Positions 36,076 to 44,168 of a stretch of 64,000 bases of DNA are shown here, in pieces (within the stretch, counting starts at the first letter, position 1; every line of letters starts with the position of its first letter). Both the position numbers and the translations under genes were made by a program. Below the pieces are notes generated by a model. It was not told the origin of the DNA. It saw only the letters and a program-made list of their open reading frames with translations, and searched no databases. The DNA is from a virus: the IMG/VR virus record IMGVR_UViG_3300042385_000896, positions 25,661 through 89,660 of that record. The stretch is one strand, 5' to 3'.

Positions 36076-37947
36076 TTATCTCAATTCTCTTAAGTCGAAT
36101 GTTCTAACTCCATCAACTGTGATACGTCCGTAGAAACGGTTGTTAACCATTTTCTTAGCGTAACGTGTCATAATACCTTTAATAGGTGTGAAGTTGAATG
36201 GGTTATACATTGTAGGTGTTAATTGTAATGGTACATACGGTGCGTAGATGTAACCTGTGTCTAACAATGACGTTCCTTTATGTCCTACTAACACTGTGTT
36301 AGCTGGGAAGTAAGGGTCACGGTAAACTTGGTAACGACCTGCTAATGTTCCAACTCTTTCAATACCCATGTTGTATTGGTCTTGCTCTGGAGACGCGTTA
36401 GATACGTGGAAGTACTCTAAATCATCAAAAATAGCCGAAATCTCAGAAGAAACTACAATCCAGTTAGCTCCACCTCTTAATGTAGATTTGTGGATTTGTG
36501 CTGACAATTGGTTAATTGCAGTAATTAATGTTTGATTCCAATCTTTTTGAGTATAAGATGTAGTTTGAGAAATTCTTCTCCATCCGTTGTAATCCCAACG
36601 TAAGTTCCATGCCGCACCTTTACGTAAATCTCTTAAGATTTCACGGTCGATTTCAGCAGCAACTTGTTCAGATAATAAAGCCGTTAATTCAGCTTCAGCA
36701 TCGATGTTGTGGAATGCAGCAACGTCTTGAGCTAACTCAGGAGACCATTGTGCTCTTAATTTTCTTTCTGTAACAGATACAGTAACTGAATCTAAGTCGA
36801 AAGAAACCTCACCGATTTTATCTTCAAATTCTAATTGTTCGTAACGTCTGAACGCTGCGTAGAATGATGTTCCTGAAGACGCTTCAGTAATAGTAGTACC
36901 TGTGTAACCATCTAAAGATGTAGAATCACAATCAGCACATACTGGACAAGATAAATCAACTTCTAAGTAGATACATCCGTTAGCGTCACATACGGTTTTA
37001 AACGAACCACCGTTACCTGCAGGGTTATTACCTGATGCCGCTGGCCAATTAGTTTGAACTGTATTACCGTAAGAAACGATTCCTTTACCATATTGTTGAG
37101 TAACAACTCTGAACAATAATGCTCCTGTTGAAACTGTACATGGAGAACCTTCAGCAACTGTTAAACCAGCACCTGTAAAGATAACTAAATCAGATAAGAA
37201 AGATTCTGTATCCATTTCATTACCGTCAGGTCCGATTAATTTACCAGCTCCTGTATCAGCGAAACCACACATTTTAACAATAACTTTTCTTGTGTTACCT
37301 GAAGCAATTTCAATACCATTTGCTGGTGCACCATCATTAATAGTTGCATCAACTAATGACCCATTTGACCATGCTTGAATCAACGTACTTGCAGTGATTG
37401 CTGACCAACGACCTTTTGAATAATCGAATAAACCTGCTGGGTCTAAACCTGGTTCAGTTCCTTCGTAGAATAAGTCATAAAGGTTTTTAGCAACCGCTCC
37501 AGTTCCTGTGTAACCTGCATTTTGAGATGTTGGTCCGTTTGGTGCTCCTAGTGGTGCGTAGTGGTCTCCTGAAGATACATCACTCCATGGAGTGTTAGTA
37601 CCACCTGAATACCCTTGAATTTTAGGTACAAAGAAGAATAATTTACCGATTGGTAAATTCATCGCTTGTACTGATACGATGTCATTCGCTAATAATTTAG
37701 AGAATACACGTCTTACGATAGGGAATACAACAGTTTCAAATGAACCTGAAGACCCGTCAGACGTTGCTTCGTTAATTAAGAAAGACGCTTGGTTCTCATA
37801 TAACTGAGCTACGTTTTCTTTTAGGTGACCTTTAAGGCCTTCTAGGAATCCTAATTTATCCCATTTGTTGATAGTATCTTCTTTGATAACTTTAAGGTGT
37901 TTTAACCCGATGTTACCAACAAGACCTGATTCTAATAATGCTCCCAT
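36076..37947 (-). CDS. Major capsid protein, gp23-like (623 aa)
   Basis: This matches the T4 gp23 class by position (after prohead protease and scaffold) and sequence: residues ~1-60 are a helical leader ending FLINEATSDGSSGSFE, followed by TVVFPIVRRVFSKLLANDIVSVQAM, typical of T4-like capsid proteins. The end (GIMTRYAKKMVNNRFYGRITV) also fits. In T4 the leader is removed by gp21 during head maturation; cleavage after INE here would give a ~560-aa mature protein. A Cys-rich insertion (CPVCADCDSTS) is near the middle. A terminator follows. Confidence 0.93.
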   Translation of the reverse strand: MGALLESGLVGNIGLKHLKVIKEDTINKWDKLGFLEGLKGHLKENVAQLYENQASFLINEATSDGSSGSFETVVFPIVRRVFSKLLANDIVSVQAMNLPIGKLFFFVPKIQGYSGGTNTPWSDVSSGDHYAPLGAPNGPTSQNAGYTGTGAVAKNLYDLFYEGTEPGLDPAGLFDYSKGRWSAITASTLIQAWSNGSLVDATINDGAPANGIEIASGNTRKVIVKMCGFADTGAGKLIGPDGNEMDTESFLSDLVIFTGAGLTVAEGSPCTVSTGALLFRVVTQQYGKGIVSYGNTVQTNWPAASGNNPAGNGGSFKTVCDANGCIYLEVDLSCPVCADCDSTSLDGYTGTTITEASSGTSFYAAFRRYEQLEFEDKIGEVSFDLDSVTVSVTERKLRAQWSPELAQDVAAFHNIDAEAELTALLSEQVAAEIDREILRDLRKGAAWNLRWDYNGWRRISQTTSYTQKDWNQTLITAINQLSAQIHKSTLRGGANWIVVSSEISAIFDDLEYFHVSNASPEQDQYNMGIERVGTLAGRYQVYRDPYFPANTVLVGHKGTSLLDTGYIYAPYVPLQLTPTMYNPFNFTPIKGIMTRYAKKMVNNRFYGRITVDGVRTFDLRELR

Positions 37948-37979
37948 TTTTTTGGTTTTTATTAATTTTTTAGTTTATT

Positions 37980-39479
37980 TTATTTTAATTTTGACATTAA
38001 ATCTTTCATTCTTAAGAACTGAGGATTTTCGTATGTTTTAGACTCAATCAAGTTAGCCGAAGAACCTGTTGATGGAGAACTTTGAATGGTTCTTTCCATT
38101 GATTCATTCATTGGTTGACTTGTCGTAGCCGAAAGGTCATCTTTTAATGTCTTATACAAGTTTTTAGATTCTTTAATAGTTTCAACACTATCAAAACGTC
38201 TTAAGATATTAATCTTCTCTTGTTTTGATGTCGAATGTTCTGTAAACAAACGTGTAGCATAAGCTAAGTTTGAATTAAACACTGCAACTTCGTTTAATTT
38301 ATTTCTGAAAACGTTAAGTGCTTTTCTGTACTCTTCATTTTTTTCTCTAAGAACTTGTAATTCTTTGTTATCAACACTCTCTTTTTGGATTGCGGTATTA
38401 AATTTAGAGTGAGCTCTTGGTTTTGATAAACCACCCTTTCTAAAGTTAGAACCGTTTCCTAAAGTTCTTGATGCTTCTTTGGTTTCAACCTTTTTAACAG
38501 TTTTCATATCACCGTCAAGATTTTCACCGTCTTTGTATTCAAATTTCGCTTTACCAGTACCCATAGTTTTATTAACTGTTTTTTTCACAGTTTTGAAACC
38601 ACCTTCTTGGTTAGGTTTGTTTGAGTATACTTTTTTCTTATTTGGATTTCCCATGCCAACACCCTTAGGTTTGATTGACATCTTTTTAGATTCCATAACA
38701 GGTTCTTCTTCCATATCCTCGTCTTCTTCTTCGTAAGATTCGTACATTTCTTCTTCTACTTCATCTTCTTCAGATAGACCCATATCTTCTTCACCTTCTT
38801 CTTCGTTGAATTCAATTTCATAAACAATTTCTTCACTGTCCATTCCTTCTTCTTCTCCGAACTCTAATTCATCTTTTTCAAAATCCATTTCTTCTAATTC
38901 GTCGTTATCTTTTTTAAATACTCTATCAATGATGCTATTGATGTCTTCGTCTTCATCGTCTTCCATACCAAAATCTGACATATCATCCATTTCAAACATT
39001 TCTTCAGAATCATCCATAAATTCTTCACCTTCACCAACAATCATATATTCTTTTTCAGAATCTTTAAGATTGATATTACCTGAATTATCTTTGGTAACCA
39101 CGATATTATCTTCAGGTCCCATTAAACTAAATACACGTAAGATTTCATCTTCGTCGTCAACGTCGGTAAGGTCAATAGTTTCATCGTCATCCATAAAGTC
39201 ATCCTCCATAGAATCTTCATCATCCATATCCATATCTAAATTATCAGTATCCATTTCCATTCCTTCGTCGTCAGACATATCGTCTTCCATTTCAGGCTCG
39301 TCCATTTCAACATCCGTTTCAATCTCGTCTTCTTGTTCAGTTAGAGATTCTTTTACTAGTTCTTTGATTTCTTCCTTCATAGTTGAAGCAAGTATTCCTT
39401 TTGCATTTTCCGCAACCGCTTCTTCCAAATTTTTCATTTGGATGATTGCTTCTTCCACTAAAGATTTTTCTTTCGCCAT
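37980..39479 (-). CDS. Acidic prohead scaffold protein, gp22-like (499 aa)
   Basis: It lies between prohead protease and capsid genes, the gp22 position of T4. The sequence is helical and extremely acidic over residues ~45-270 (long Glu/Asp/Met runs), with a basic middle (KKMSIKPKGVGMGNPNKKK) and a helical C-terminus (LMSKLK). T4 gp22 is 269 aa, so this one is nearly twice as long. Probable [LI]xE cleavage sites occur (for example SLTEQ). The scaffold is normally degraded by the prohead protease. Confidence 0.78.
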   Translation of the reverse strand: MAKEKSLVEEAIIQMKNLEEAVAENAKGILASTMKEEIKELVKESLTEQEDEIETDVEMDEPEMEDDMSDDEGMEMDTDNLDMDMDDEDSMEDDFMDDDETIDLTDVDDEDEILRVFSLMGPEDNIVVTKDNSGNINLKDSEKEYMIVGEGEEFMDDSEEMFEMDDMSDFGMEDDEDEDINSIIDRVFKKDNDELEEMDFEKDELEFGEEEGMDSEEIVYEIEFNEEEGEEDMGLSEEDEVEEEMYESYEEEDEDMEEEPVMESKKMSIKPKGVGMGNPNKKKVYSNKPNQEGGFKTVKKTVNKTMGTGKAKFEYKDGENLDGDMKTVKKVETKEASRTLGNGSNFRKGGLSKPRAHSKFNTAIQKESVDNKELQVLREKNEEYRKALNVFRNKLNEVAVFNSNLAYATRLFTEHSTSKQEKINILRRFDSVETIKESKNLYKTLKDDLSATTSQPMNESMERTIQSSPSTGSSANLIESKTYENPQFLRMKDLMSKLK

Positions 39480-39501
39480 TTGTATGTTTTTAATTTACTA
39501 T

Positions 39502-39509
39502 ATAAATAT
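39502..39509 (-). promoter_or_regulatory. Candidate late promoter of the scaffold gene
   Basis: The minus strand reads ATATTTAT 22 bp upstream of the ATG at 39479. Confidence 0.5.
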
Positions 39510-39596
39510 CTCCCAATATCAAAAAAGTTTTAATTAAACTAATTTGATAATTGGTTTTTTATTTATTATAAATATTACCATTTTGATAAAAAACAA

Positions 39597-39622
39597 AAAA
39601 GGGGACAAATGTCCCCCTTTTA
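39597..39622 (-). terminator. Terminator between the 39645 gene and the scaffold gene
   Basis: The minus strand reads GGGGACATTTGTCCCC followed by TTTTTTG. It separates the protease transcript from the scaffold/capsid transcript. Confidence 0.82.
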
Positions 39623-39644
39623 TTATTATTGAAATGTAAAGATT

Positions 39645-39854
39645 TTATTCTATCACTTCATCTATTTTACTTTCAACAATTGCAGTTAGTCTCCAATCCT
39701 GTGTGTAGTTCTCAAAAACTTTCGTTACTTTGGCCTCAACATCAGTAGGGTTATAACCTTTTACTAATTTTTCTTCTCTTAATTTTTTAAGTTTTCCCGA
39801 TTTTTCATCAATCATATCGGTTGTGATTTTTGCAATAAAATACTTTTCGTCCAT
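39645..39854 (-). CDS. Small head-region hypothetical protein (69 aa)
   Basis: Unrecognised. The protein has a short beta segment (MDEKYFIAKITTDMID), a basic stretch (KLKKLREEKLVKG) and a helical end. It sits between gp21-like and gp22-like genes. T4 has small core proteins (gp67, gp68) in the corresponding interval, so a core role is possible but not shown. Confidence 0.6.
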   Translation of the reverse strand: MDEKYFIAKITTDMIDEKSGKLKKLREEKLVKGYNPTDVEAKVTKVFENYTQDWRLTAIVESKIDEVIE

Positions 39855-39868
39855 GTTATAATTTTTTT

Positions 39869-40597
39869 TTAATATCCTAAATAATCGTTCAATTTTTTCA
39901 TTAAGTCAAGTGATTTATTTCCACTTTCCCCAACTTGTCTTTCGACTTTCATTTTTTTCTCCTCTTCCAAGTTCTCCTCAAAGTTAAATCTATCTTCAGG
40001 ATTTTGGAATAAATACGCTCCTGGTGTTGATGGTGAGGATACTAAGTCAAAACAGATTAATTCAAAATCTTCTTGGACCTCATTCTGTTCACCAACTTTT
40101 TTAAGGGAACCAACTCCTCTTGAAGAGATTCCTAACGTAACTCCTTGTCTTAGGTAATTAGCGGCTAAATCTCCTTTAGTTGATACAATACCTCTTTCGT
40201 GGAATCCTGGTGATGTAAGTAATTGTATCTTACCCATTAGTACAGGACCTTCCCACCATATTTCAGTTATTGCATGAGAAACTCTATCTAAATCAATTAA
40301 TGACGATTCAGGGTGATTTAACTCTGAAAGAGCGGTGCCCTTTTCTATCATTTTTTTATAGTTTTCTGATTCTCTTTTTAAAATACGTTCAGGGTATATT
40401 CTACCATTTCTGTTTGGGGTATTATATTTCTGTAATACCGCATAAAATTCAAATGGTTTAGAGTGGTCTAACATATTACCTTTAGATTCTTTAATAACCT
40501 TAGCATTATGTGTATCTGTTGGTGATACGTAACCCGCATCGTATTCTATTAATATACCTTTACCTATTTCAGTTGGTTGTAAAATTCTTAAATTCAT
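39869..40597 (-). CDS. Prohead protease, gp21-like (242 aa)
   Basis: The catalytic His lies in SELNHPESS and the Ser in TLGISSRGVGS, spaced as in T4 gp21 and the herpes-type assemblin fold. EFYAVLQKYNTPNRNGRIYP is the typical N-terminal strand. I choose the ATG at 40597 (MNLRILQPTEIG); the in-frame ATG at 40627 would put a late-type promoter (40613-40620) inside the gene. It should cut capsid, scaffold and internal proteins at [LI]xE sites. Confidence 0.92.
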   Translation of the reverse strand: MNLRILQPTEIGKGILIEYDAGYVSPTDTHNAKVIKESKGNMLDHSKPFEFYAVLQKYNTPNRNGRIYPERILKRESENYKKMIEKGTALSELNHPESSLIDLDRVSHAITEIWWEGPVLMGKIQLLTSPGFHERGIVSTKGDLAANYLRQGVTLGISSRGVGSLKKVGEQNEVQEDFELICFDLVSSPSTPGAYLFQNPEDRFNFEENLEEEKKMKVERQVGESGNKSLDLMKKLNDYLGY

Positions 40598-40612
40598 CTC
40601 AAATGTTTTATT

Positions 40613-40620
40613 ATAAATAT
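40613..40620 (-). promoter_or_regulatory. Candidate late promoter of the prohead protease gene
   Basis: The minus strand reads ATATTTAT 15 bp before the chosen ATG at 40597 and at the 3' end of the upstream gene. Confidence 0.5.
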
Positions 40621-41090
40621 TAAACATTCTCTAATTGTAGCGTATCATCGTTTGTTTTGATTTTTTTAGTTAGATAAAAGTTGAAGTAATCGTTACCGAT
40701 AAAGTTTTCGTAAAAAATTCTATTAGTAATATCTTTAAGTGAATCTTTAATTTCTTTTGATTTAAAGTCATGTCCTTCATGATTTAAAAAGAAATTAATC
40801 TCTAAGTTCATAAAAGATTTTTTACCTTGATTTAATCCGCTGGACCTTAAATCTAAATCTACTATAAATTTATCATCAAATAACTCTTTATCTAAGGATT
40901 CGTAGACCGAATGTTTTATGGCTCTGCTCATATTGAGAACTGTCCTTGTCCAATTTTCGCACTCTGTAGTTGGTTCTACCCATGTTTGGATGTTAAGATA
41001 GAGTGACTTTAAATTCATCGAATCAACTGTTCCATATACTACCTTGGCAGTGTTGAATCCGTGAATGTGTGAGGTTTTACCCTTTTTCAT
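40620..41090 (-). CDS. Head-region hypothetical protein (156 aa)
   Basis: Unrecognised. A beta-rich N-terminal half (KVVYGTVDSMNLKSLYLNIQT) is followed by mixed helices. It lies between portal and prohead protease on minus with the other head genes. Its function is inferred only as head assembly or virion structure. Confidence 0.6.
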   Translation of the reverse strand: MKKGKTSHIHGFNTAKVVYGTVDSMNLKSLYLNIQTWVEPTTECENWTRTVLNMSRAIKHSVYESLDKELFDDKFIVDLDLRSSGLNQGKKSFMNLEINFFLNHEGHDFKSKEIKDSLKDITNRIFYENFIGNDYFNFYLTKKIKTNDDTLQLENV

Positions 41091-41177
41091 TAAATTTCAT
41101 AATTTCTAAGTTTATTGTTTTAATAAAAATAGGTATATTTACTGCAATAGTCAAAATAAATATAAACTCACAAAAAC

Positions 41178-41372
41178 ATGTTAATCATAAAGGTAGAAAA
41201 AAATGTAACTCTTGAAAAAGCGTTAAAAATTTACAAAAGCAAAGTCATAAAGACAAGGCAAAGTAAGGAATTAAATGAACGAAAAGAATTCCAAAAAAAA
41301 TCTGTTAAAAATAGGAATATGATTTCAAAAGCGAAATACGTTCAGAAAAAATATAAATCAAATAACGATTAA
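41178..41372 (+). CDS. rpsU: Ribosomal protein bS21 homolog (64 aa)
   Basis: Near full-length match to bS21: MLIIKVEKNVTLEKALKIYK at the start, a basic middle (KVIKTRQSKELNERKEF), and the KAKYVQKKYKS ending typical of bacterial S21. Cellular S21 is ~58-71 aa. In Bacteroidota ribosomes bS21 helps hide the anti-Shine-Dalgarno tail of 16S rRNA, so a phage copy could bias translation to phage mRNA. It is on plus inside the minus-strand head cluster and overlaps the next gene's stop by 4 bp. Confidence 0.93.
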   Translation: MLIIKVEKNVTLEKALKIYKSKVIKTRQSKELNERKEFQKKSVKNRNMISKAKYVQKKYKSNND

Positions 41373-42088
41373 AGATTCTCATTCAAACTTTTAAGTTTGA
41401 AATAAGTTAACTTGTCGTATTTTTCTGAAATTACTTTATCAAGAGTTTCATCAATTCTTGTTTGAGTTGAGTTATCTTCATTATTATTTTTCATTTCAGT
41501 TAATTTAGTTACAACACTTTTTTTAACATCATCAAATTTTTGGTTTAAAGTAACGTCATCTTCAGATAAAAGTTTTGTTAATTCTTTTTTATCTGACTCA
41601 GTTAATGAATCAATAAAATTTGTGATTGTTTTATTTGCAACATTAACCATAGAAGTTAGCGATATTTGAACAGTATCTGCTTTCTTGATAGGTAATTTCT
41701 TAAGAGATTCTGAAATGTATTTTTTACTAGTTATTCTTGATTCGATTGTTAGGACATCTCTCGAGAATAAATTATCAATATTATTATACTGATTGTCAAC
41801 CTTAGAATTTTTAATCCAAGACTTTAATGGTGTAATATCCGACTCTTGTATTTTATTAATGGTATTTTCATAAATGGTTATACATTCATTCACATATTCA
41901 TTAACGATAGATTCCGATAATCCTTTATTAGAAGATAAATCATCATATAAATAAAAAAGTTTGCATATTTTTTTATTTTCTAAAACTAACTTTTTAAAGT
42001 TTTTGAATTCTTGTTTAAATGTGTTGTTTTTATATGATTCTAATAACACATCTTCTATCTTCGATTTAATTATTCCAAAATTTGTCAT
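41369..42088 (-). CDS. Hypothetical helical head-region protein (239 aa)
   Basis: Unrecognised, highly helical and charged, with an N-terminal IEDVLLESYKN that resembles the [LI]xE leader type. It lies between portal and prohead protease genes and has a late-type motif at 42102-42109. A core or scaffold-associated role is likely by position. Confidence 0.6.
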   Translation of the reverse strand: MTNFGIIKSKIEDVLLESYKNNTFKQEFKNFKKLVLENKKICKLFYLYDDLSSNKGLSESIVNEYVNECITIYENTINKIQESDITPLKSWIKNSKVDNQYNNIDNLFSRDVLTIESRITSKKYISESLKKLPIKKADTVQISLTSMVNVANKTITNFIDSLTESDKKELTKLLSEDDVTLNQKFDDVKKSVVTKLTEMKNNNEDNSTQTRIDETLDKVISEKYDKLTYFKLKSLNENL

Positions 42089-42101
42089 CTCTTTTTTATT
42101 T

Positions 42102-42109
42102 ATAAATAT
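42102..42109 (-). promoter_or_regulatory. Candidate late promoter of the 41369-42088 gene
   Basis: The minus strand reads ATATTTAT 13 bp upstream of the ATG, touching the portal stop codon. Confidence 0.5.
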
Positions 42110-43953
42110 CAGTCTTTTAGAAGTTTGTTTAACTCTTTTTCCATTTCACCTAAAGAATTTCTTGCTTTAGACAAATCAATAAATGAATCCGAATCTGTTA
42201 AGTTATCACTTTCTAATAAAATTGTTAAGTTATCACGTTTATATGATTCAGGTGTTATCTCCGCTTCACCTCCTGGTTCAGGTCCTGGTGGTGGTGGTAT
42301 TGGAGCCCCTCCACCCATATCTTCAGGTGCTCCTAATCCTCCACCACTTGATTCACCTCCTGGAGGTGGTGGGGTTGCTCCCACAGTTTGAGTTGCGCCT
42401 GATTTAACACCATATAGTTTATCAATATTGTCAAATACACCTGTATGACTGATAATAGTCGCCGTGTTAGTTAATTCAGCACCAACCGCTTTTTCAATAC
42501 GTTGTTGTTGTAAATCTAATTTAATTTCTTCATCAGAGAATCCTAATACGTGTTTCTTAGCCCAAGTTACAGAAACTGGTGCAATACCTTCGATTGCCGT
42601 TACTGCATCTTTATATAATAAAACTTTTTCTTTCCAAACATCAATTTTTAATAAATCGGCCTGTGTTGATGGGTTAGTTAAACCTAATGTAAAGTTTGAC
42701 AATTCATCTTCAAACCCTAATAAGAATAAATGGATGATAGCTATTTTATTCATTTCCGCAATCATAGATTTTTGAATTCTATTAATTGTTCTTGCGAAAC
42801 GGATATCTTGTAATGATAAATTCTTACCATCACCAACAACTTCCTCAAACCCTAAAAACGCTTTAGGAACTCTAAGGGCGGTTAATAATTTCTTTTGGAT
42901 GTATTCAATATCGGCAATCTCCGCTAAATTCTGTGCACCTGGTAGAGTCTCAATTGGAGATGCTTGAGCAGGGTCACGTACAGGAATAAAATAATCTTGG
43001 TCAACCGCCATTTGATTAAATCTCATATCAACATTACCTGATTGACTATCAACAACCTGACTACGTTTGAATTTGTTCGCAACACGTTGTACATACGACT
43101 CAACATCTTTATCGTCCATATTACCTACAAAGACTTTAAAGACACGTCTTTCAGGGGCTCTTGAGGTACGATAGATTAACATTGCGTCTTCCGATAATAA
43201 TAATTGTTTCCAAATACGTCTCGCTTTTTCTAACATAGAAGTACCATAAGGTAATTTTCTATCATCACCTAATAATCTAAAGTGGGCAATTTCCCATGAA
43301 TTAAATTCCATGTCTTTAGCCTTCCACTTAAATCTTAAACCTTTATTTTCTGCGGGTTCCTCGACGTTTGCCGATTTTGCCGCCATACCTCTTTCAAGTC
43401 GTTCAATCTCAATATTTGGTAATTGCATACATCCAACAATACCTTTTTCAGCATCTAATTTTAAATAAACAAAATTATCACCGTATTTTGCGGTATTTCT
43501 TGTCCACATCGGTAAATTAGTATTGATATCTAAAACATTATTAAACAAGTCAATTAAGATTGATTTAATACGTTTAGATTCTGAATATATTTGTAACATG
43601 TAACCATTTTGGTCAACAGTTGTTGATTCTTCACCGTAGATATCTAAAGCCGCCGAAATTTCAGGAGTATATTCCATTGATTCATAATCATAGAATGATG
43701 CTAATCTTGTTGGTTCATAATAAACCGCTTGAGTGTATAAGTTACTCTCAATTTTAGTCCATTGATTGGCTAAGTAATACGTTTGTTGAGCTTGTAATTT
43801 TTCTTTATCGTATTCCTGTTTTGATGTCGTTTTTAATAACTCAGTCTTGTCTAACTTATATGTTGGATAATCTTGATTTAACAGGGCGTTAGGACCGAAG
43901 GCTTGAGATAGCCTCTGCCAAACTGTAAATTGATTATTTTGATTGTTTTCCAT
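42109..43953 (-). CDS. Portal vertex protein, gp20-like (614 aa)
   Basis: It follows terminase in transcription order, as gp20 does in T4. The typical central region is visible (YTPEISAALDIYGEESTTVDQNGYML, WTRNTAKYGDNFVYLKLD, SEDAMLIYRTSRAPERRVFKVFVGNM), which matches the gp20 signature for the clip/stem part. The C-terminus has a Gly/Pro-rich linker (GATPPPPGGESSGGG). It forms the dodecameric DNA gate of the head. Confidence 0.93.
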   Translation of the reverse strand: MENNQNNQFTVWQRLSQAFGPNALLNQDYPTYKLDKTELLKTTSKQEYDKEKLQAQQTYYLANQWTKIESNLYTQAVYYEPTRLASFYDYESMEYTPEISAALDIYGEESTTVDQNGYMLQIYSESKRIKSILIDLFNNVLDINTNLPMWTRNTAKYGDNFVYLKLDAEKGIVGCMQLPNIEIERLERGMAAKSANVEEPAENKGLRFKWKAKDMEFNSWEIAHFRLLGDDRKLPYGTSMLEKARRIWKQLLLSEDAMLIYRTSRAPERRVFKVFVGNMDDKDVESYVQRVANKFKRSQVVDSQSGNVDMRFNQMAVDQDYFIPVRDPAQASPIETLPGAQNLAEIADIEYIQKKLLTALRVPKAFLGFEEVVGDGKNLSLQDIRFARTINRIQKSMIAEMNKIAIIHLFLLGFEDELSNFTLGLTNPSTQADLLKIDVWKEKVLLYKDAVTAIEGIAPVSVTWAKKHVLGFSDEEIKLDLQQQRIEKAVGAELTNTATIISHTGVFDNIDKLYGVKSGATQTVGATPPPPGGESSGGGLGAPEDMGGGAPIPPPPGPEPGGEAEITPESYKRDNLTILLESDNLTDSDSFIDLSKARNSLGEMEKELNKLLKD

Positions 43954-43990
43954 GTAATAAATTTAATTCTAATTATCTATAATTAAATAG

Positions 43991-44146
43991 TTAATTTTGT
44001 TTACCTTTCTTTCCATTAGGGTCACCCTTTTGTTGGTTTATTTTATTATCACCACCAGGTCTAACATTACTAATACCCTGACCAGGTACGTTTAATTTAC
44101 TACCATTAAGTTTGTTCCCCGATTTTTTTCTAGAAGTTAGTCCCAT
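43991..44146 (-). CDS. Small basic protein between terminase and portal genes (51 aa)
   Basis: A short ORF: MGLTSRKKSGNKLNG at the start, Gly/Lys/Asn-rich to the end (GDPNGKKGKQN). It starts 15 bp after a late-type motif (44161-44168), which supports it as a real gene. Unrecognised; the basic, disordered composition suggests nucleic-acid contact. Confidence 0.6.
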   Translation of the reverse strand: MGLTSRKKSGNKLNGSKLNVPGQGISNVRPGGDNKINQQKGDPNGKKGKQN

Positions 44147-44160
44147 GTGATATTTTATTA

Positions 44161-44168
44161 ATAAATAT
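44161..44168 (-). promoter_or_regulatory. Candidate late promoter of the 51-aa gene
   Basis: The minus strand reads ATATTTAT 14 bp upstream of the ATG at 44146. Confidence 0.5.

Noticed and set aside
38929-39537. Plus-strand Ser-rich 202-codon frame
   Set aside because: It is a shadow of the acidic scaffold gene; Glu/Asp codons read as Ser/Ile on the other strand.
42125-42407. Plus-strand frames opposite the portal gene
   Set aside because: They arise from the Gly/Pro linker of the portal protein and have no own promoter or domain.
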